Shown piece by piece: positions 23,797 to 26,386 of a stretch of 26,386 nucleotides of DNA (position 1 is its first letter; every line of letters begins with the position of its first letter). The DNA is from an uncultured Eggerthella sp. (lineage in GTDB: Bacteria; Actinomycetota; Coriobacteriia; Coriobacteriales; Eggerthellaceae), in the NCBI GenBank assembly GCA_900547965.1, contig URJE01000013.1, positions 1 through 26,386 on the forward strand, given 5' to 3'. A program made the translations under genes and the position numbers. The notes under the pieces are model-generated. The model did not search any database, was not told the origin of the DNA, and worked only from the letters and a program-made list of their open reading frames with translations.

Positions 23797-24687
23797 ATGG
23801 AGCTTCGAACCCTTCGTTATTTTTTGGCCGTAGCGCGTGAAGAGAATATGACCGAGGCAGCCAATGTGCTTCATGTAACGCAGCCTACGCTCTCAAGACA
23901 AATCGGTGATCTTGAACGCGAGTTGGGCGTTGAGCTGTTTGAGCGAACCAATCGTTCTTGCGTGCTTACAAGCGATGGCATGCGTTTGCGTCAACGTGCC
24001 GAAGAGATCATCTCGCTTGTCGAGCAAACCGAAGGAGAACTTGCCGATCGAGAGCTTGGAATTGCTGGGAATATCCGCATCGGTGCTGGTGAAACCCGCG
24101 CTATGCAGGTGGTGCTAGGCGCTTTTGCTGATGTCCGACGCGATTATCCAGGTGTTACTTGCGAGCTTTACACGGGAAACGCTGATGCCGTGGAAGAGCG
24201 TCTAGAGCGTGGTCTATTGGATTTTGCGCTTGTTATCGAGCCTGTGAACCTGGAGAAATACGAGTGGATTCGTATGCCCAATGCAAATCGGGTAGGGCTG
24301 GCGGTTTCTGCCGATGGGCCTTGGGGCGCGCTCGAGGTGGCGACTCCCGCTGATGTTGGGAAGATGCCGCTCCTGATAAGCTCGCGCACGTCCAACAAGG
24401 CAGTTGATCTTGTCTCGTGGTCAGGTGGAGTGTTCAGCTTCGATGAGCTTGATGTGGTTGGTAGTTTTGACCTTATTGGCAACGCATCGCATCTTGTGCG
24501 TTCGGGCGTTGCCTGTGCGATGGGCATCGACCATTTGCTTCAAGTCGATGATGCTTCCGATTTGCGCTTTGTCCCCCTAGAGCCATCTTTGAAAATCGCG
24601 TCGTTTGTCATCTGGAAGAAGTACCGCTTGCGTTCTCGTGCCTGCGAGGAATTTTTGCGACGACTTGAATTGGCTGTGCGCGAATAG
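23797..24687 (+). CDS. LysR-family transcriptional regulator
   Basis: A 296-residue regulator with the standard N-terminal winged helix-turn-helix (LRYFLAVAREENMTEAANVL and then HVTQPTLSRQIGDLERELG, residues 6-45), the ELFERTNR wing, a linker helix to about residue 85 and a periplasmic-binding-protein-like effector domain to the end. I start at ATG 23797, where AGGGG lies six bases upstream; the ATG at 23791 sits directly on the ribosome site. LysR proteins are usually tetramers that activate a divergent operon when bound to a small ligand. Here the divergent operon encodes the aldo/keto reductase, the small protein and the CMD-cupin fusion, so the effector is probably the substrate or product of those enzymes. 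Confidence 0.92.
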   Translation: MELRTLRYFLAVAREENMTEAANVLHVTQPTLSRQIGDLERELGVELFERTNRSCVLTSDGMRLRQRAEEIISLVEQTEGELADRELGIAGNIRIGAGETRAMQVVLGAFADVRRDYPGVTCELYTGNADAVEERLERGLLDFALVIEPVNLEKYEWIRMPNANRVGLAVSADGPWGALEVATPADVGKMPLLISSRTSNKAVDLVSWSGGVFSFDELDVVGSFDLIGNASHLVRSGVACAMGIDHLLQVDDASDLRFVPLEPSLKIASFVIWKKYRLRSRACEEFLRRLELAVRE

Positions 24688-24701
24688 CTCTGAAAATACA
24701 A

Positions 24702-24737
24702 AGCGGCGGCTAAGGGGAAAACCTGGTAGCCGCCGCT
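24702..24737. terminator. Strong hairpin between convergent lysR and flavodoxin genes
   Basis: AGCGGCGGCTA (24702-24712) pairs exactly with TAGCCGCCGCT (24727-24737). The T-runs are displaced (TTTTTT begins 18 bases later on plus) or weak (minus), so termination is likely but less certain than at the other sites. Confidence 0.6.
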
Positions 24738-24775
24738 GATGTCTGCAGTAATTTTTTGCTTGATTGTCGTGCTTA

Positions 24776-25288
24776 TTACTGCGCGATATTGGCCACAAGT
24801 TGCTTGAGCGCATTCAGGTCGTCTTCGTCAGGATGACTTAACGCTTTGTCGAAATTCTCGATCATTGCATCGATGTTGGGCATGTGATTAGGCTGTTCTT
24901 TCATCTTGATGTAGCGTTCCCTCACGGATTGGGGCATTTTGCCTTGGCACATGTATTCCCCGACAACGGTATTGCTTGCGTCGATGGCTTTCTTAGTTTT
25001 ATCTAGGATGCCTTTGAAATAGGCTTCACTGCCTCCGAATCCTGCGGTTCCGAACAGGAAAATCTTCTTATTTCTTAGCACCTTCAGCAGCTGAAGAGCG
25101 TTGTCGTCGGCAATGCCCTTGTTGGTCCAAAAGCCTACGTAGACTGTGTTTGACTCGGGTTCATTTGCGGAACAGGCACCAAAATAGTCGCAGCATTCCG
25201 CGGGCAATGCTTCGCGGATAGCCTCAGCCAACAACTTGGTGTTTCCGGTGCTGCTGCTGAATAGGATTGAATAGCGGGTTTGGTTCAT
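24776..25288 (-). CDS. Short-chain flavodoxin-family protein, BilS-like
   Basis: The 170-residue protein begins with the flavodoxin FMN phosphate loop SSSTGNT (residues 11-17) after strand RYSILF, followed by YVGFWTNKG, then IFLFGTAGFGGSEAYF, and MCQGKMPQSVRERY. This pattern recalls the flavodoxin family that includes BilS, the accessory protein encoded with the bilirubin reductase BilR in gut bacteria. No BilR-like reductase is in the window, so an electron-carrier role with another partner is equally possible. I start at ATG 25288 (AGGA five bases upstream); an upstream extension in the same frame has no coding character. It is divergent from the DUF134-NifX gene, with which it may share regulation through the palindromes between them. 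Confidence 0.75.
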   Translation of the reverse strand: MNQTRYSILFSSSTGNTKLLAEAIREALPAECCDYFGACSANEPESNTVYVGFWTNKGIADDNALQLLKVLRNKKIFLFGTAGFGGSEAYFKGILDKTKKAIDASNTVVGEYMCQGKMPQSVRERYIKMKEQPNHMPNIDAMIENFDKALSHPDEDDLNALKQLVANIAQ

Positions 25289-25418
25289 TGCATCCTGCTT
25301 TCTGCAGATAGTGTTTGGTGAACATTGTAATCCTGCAGCTGATTTGGCGAAGGTGTGGCTTTTGTTTTCCTGCGGTCCGATGCAAATATGTTTATCGTGC
25401 CGTTCGCAGATTAAAGTT

Positions 25419-25428
25419 GACATATGTC
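25419..25428. promoter_or_regulatory. Palindrome GACATATGTC, copy 1
   Basis: A perfect 10-bp palindrome that overlaps TTGACA (25418-25423), a possible -35 for the plus-strand gene. An identical copy lies 55 bases away. Together they are candidate operators for the DUF134 protein or another regulator of the flavodoxin/DUF134 pair. Confidence 0.5.
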
Positions 25429-25473
25429 GAAAATAGCGTTGCATTACATGATGATGCTTCTAGACTAAATTGT

Positions 25474-25483
25474 GACATATGTC
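25474..25483. promoter_or_regulatory. Palindrome GACATATGTC, copy 2
   Basis: The same palindrome, extended to TGACATATGTCA (25473-25484), ends 15 bases before the DUF134 gene start, next to its ribosome site, a position suited to autorepression. Confidence 0.5.
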
Positions 25484-25498
25484 AGAAAAGGAAATGCT

Positions 25499-26317
25499 AT
25501 GGCGGGACGGAAAGAAAGAACTCGGTTTGTGGGCTTCGTGCCTGAATTCGTTGGGTTCGTGCCTGATGGAATTCTCACAGGGGATACCGTGGAGCTTGCT
25601 TATGACGAGCTTGAGGTAATACGCCTTCTCGATTTAGAGAAAATGAGTCAGGAAGAAGCTGCCGCTCGTATGGGTGTTTCGCGGACCACGGTAACGGGTA
25701 TATACGAACGAGCCCGCTCGAAAGTGGCAGATAGTTTGGTGAATGGTAAACGGCTGCGTATTGAGGGAGGCAATGTTGCGTTTCCTCCGTGCGGTGGAGC
25801 CGGATTTGTATCTGCAGGCAGTCCCAAGAAAAAGGAGGCCCTTATGAGGGTTGCAGTAACGTATGAAAACGGCGAAATCTTTCAGCATTTTGGAAGAACT
25901 CAGACATTCAAGCTGTATGACATTGACGGGGGCCAGGTTGTGGCAACTCAGATAGTTGACACCCAGGGCTCAGGCCATGGTGCCTTGGCGGGCTTCCTTA
26001 AGGGGAACGACGTTGATGTTCTCCTGTGCGGCGGCATTGGCGGCGGCGCCCAGAGCGCACTTGCTGCTCAGGGGATCGAGCTGTTTGGTGGCTTGTCCGG
26101 ATTGGCGGACGATGCCGTATCGTGCCTGTTGGCTGGCATCCTCGAGAAGAGCACCATGCCGGTTTGCGGTCATCATCATGGTCATAGCCATGGCGGATGC
26201 CATCATGGCCACGAGCATGTGCATGGGGAATGCCAGGGCCGCGAACAGGCCCATGGCGAGTGTCGGGGTCATGTCCACGAACACGGTGCGTGTTGTCATG
26301 GCGGCCATGCCCATTGA
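25499..26317 (+). CDS. DUF134 regulator fused to a NifX/NifB-type (dinitrogenase iron-molybdenum cofactor) domain with a His/Cys-rich tail
   Basis: A 272-residue fusion. Residues 1-95 are a DUF134 helix-turn-helix (YDELEVIRLLDLEKMSQEEA, AARMGVSRTTVTGIYERAR, VNGKRLRIEGG). Residues 116-215 are a DiNase_FeMo-co fold (MRVAVTYENGEIFQHFGRT, DVLLCGGIGGGAQSALAAQGI), a fold that carries iron-sulfur or cofactor intermediates. Residues 223-272 are a tail with 17 His and 6 Cys, probably metal binding. Residues 10-23 are a tandem FVGFVPE/FVGFVPD duplication. I start at ATG 25499 (AAAAGGA six bases upstream); an in-frame GTG at 25472 is less likely. An excellent internal ribosome site and ATG occur at codon 116. 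No nitrogenase gene is near, so a general metal or Fe-S role is more likely. Confidence 0.85.
   Translation: MAGRKERTRFVGFVPEFVGFVPDGILTGDTVELAYDELEVIRLLDLEKMSQEEAAARMGVSRTTVTGIYERARSKVADSLVNGKRLRIEGGNVAFPPCGGAGFVSAGSPKKKEALMRVAVTYENGEIFQHFGRTQTFKLYDIDGGQVVATQIVDTQGSGHGALAGFLKGNDVDVLLCGGIGGGAQSALAAQGIELFGGLSGLADDAVSCLLAGILEKSTMPVCGHHHGHSHGGCHHGHEHVHGECQGREQAHGECRGHVHEHGACCHGGHAH
25832..25846 (+). promoter_or_regulatory. Internal ribosome site and in-frame ATG at the DUF134/NifX boundary
   Basis: AAGGAGG (25832-25838) is followed after five bases by ATG (25844-25846), in frame at codon 116, precisely where the NifX-type domain begins (MRVAVTY). It could produce a separate 157-residue NifX-His protein. 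Confidence 0.6.
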
Positions 26318-26336
26318 TTCGCCTGTTCTAAGAAAC

Positions 26337-26376
26337 GTGGGGCTGGCTGGACGGAAAGGCGCCCACCCTTTTTTTT
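26337..26376 (+). terminator. Intrinsic terminator after the DUF134-NifX gene
   Basis: GTGGG (26337-26341) pairs with CCCAC (26362-26366) around an imperfect inner stem, followed by CC and eight T (26369-26376). The T-run is the strongest evidence. Confidence 0.65.
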
Positions 26377-26386
26377 GAGCTCCTCT

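Noticed and set aside
25315..25545. Plus-strand open frame through the flavodoxin/DUF134 gap
   Set aside because: It covers the palindromes and ribosome site of the DUF134 gene and runs out of frame into it.

Overview
The window looks like a chromosomal segment of a gut- or mucosa-associated actinobacterium of the class Coriobacteriia, probably Eggerthellaceae. This is inferred from four things: a moderately GC-rich composition with strong AAGGAG-type ribosome sites, an enormous multi-module Cna_B/SpaA surface protein ending in an LxxTGD-like sorting signal, a meso-diaminopimelate dehydrogenase, and a set of anaerobe-type redox genes (HsmA-like membrane protein, DUF134/NifX protein, stand-alone flavodoxin). 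No rRNA, tRNA, CRISPR array, transposase, integrase or prophage gene was seen.

Left part (1-6400). After the tail of a probable XRE-type regulator come an EamA-family exporter (minus) and, divergently, ddh for lysine/peptidoglycan synthesis. TrmO (tRNA modification) follows on minus and a UPF0303/heme-degrading-domain protein on plus. Next are a SEC-C-tagged type I methionine aminopeptidase (minus), an HsmA-like four-histidine membrane protein and a TetR regulator (both minus). The TetR-hsmA gap holds a 9+9 bp operator-like palindrome and a long inverted repeat that touches the hsmA ribosome site.

Centre (6400-21600). A roughly 550-bp leader region, possibly holding remnants of a decayed gene on the minus strand, precedes one 4855-codon gene. 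Its product has a signal peptide, an Asp/Ser/Ala-rich linker, a region of unknown fold, about 12 KTW-type Cna_B modules, about 17 SpaA-like modules, and a C-terminal sorting signal with a non-consensus LSKTG motif. The last modules form a higher-order three-module repeat. The gene ends in a strong terminator.

Right part (21600-26386). A tight three-gene minus-strand operon encodes a YajO-like aldo/keto reductase, a 79-residue unknown protein and a carboxymuconolactone-decarboxylase/cupin fusion. It is divergent from a LysR regulator, and the shared promoter region holds an ATAC-N7-GTAT LysR box just upstream of a recognisable promoter. After a strong hairpin comes a flavodoxin of the BilS-like type (minus). 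Divergent from it is a DUF134 regulator fused to a NifX/NifB-type domain with a His/Cys-rich tail. The flavodoxin and the DUF134 gene share a region with two identical GACATATGTC palindromes. The DUF134 fusion carries an excellent internal ribosome site and in-frame ATG at the domain boundary, so it may make two products.

The most unusual items are the size and super-repeat of the adhesin, the TetR-controlled HsmA with its possible SD-sequestering leader, and the two-start DUF134-NifX-His protein. All product names rest on reading motifs; no database search was possible.
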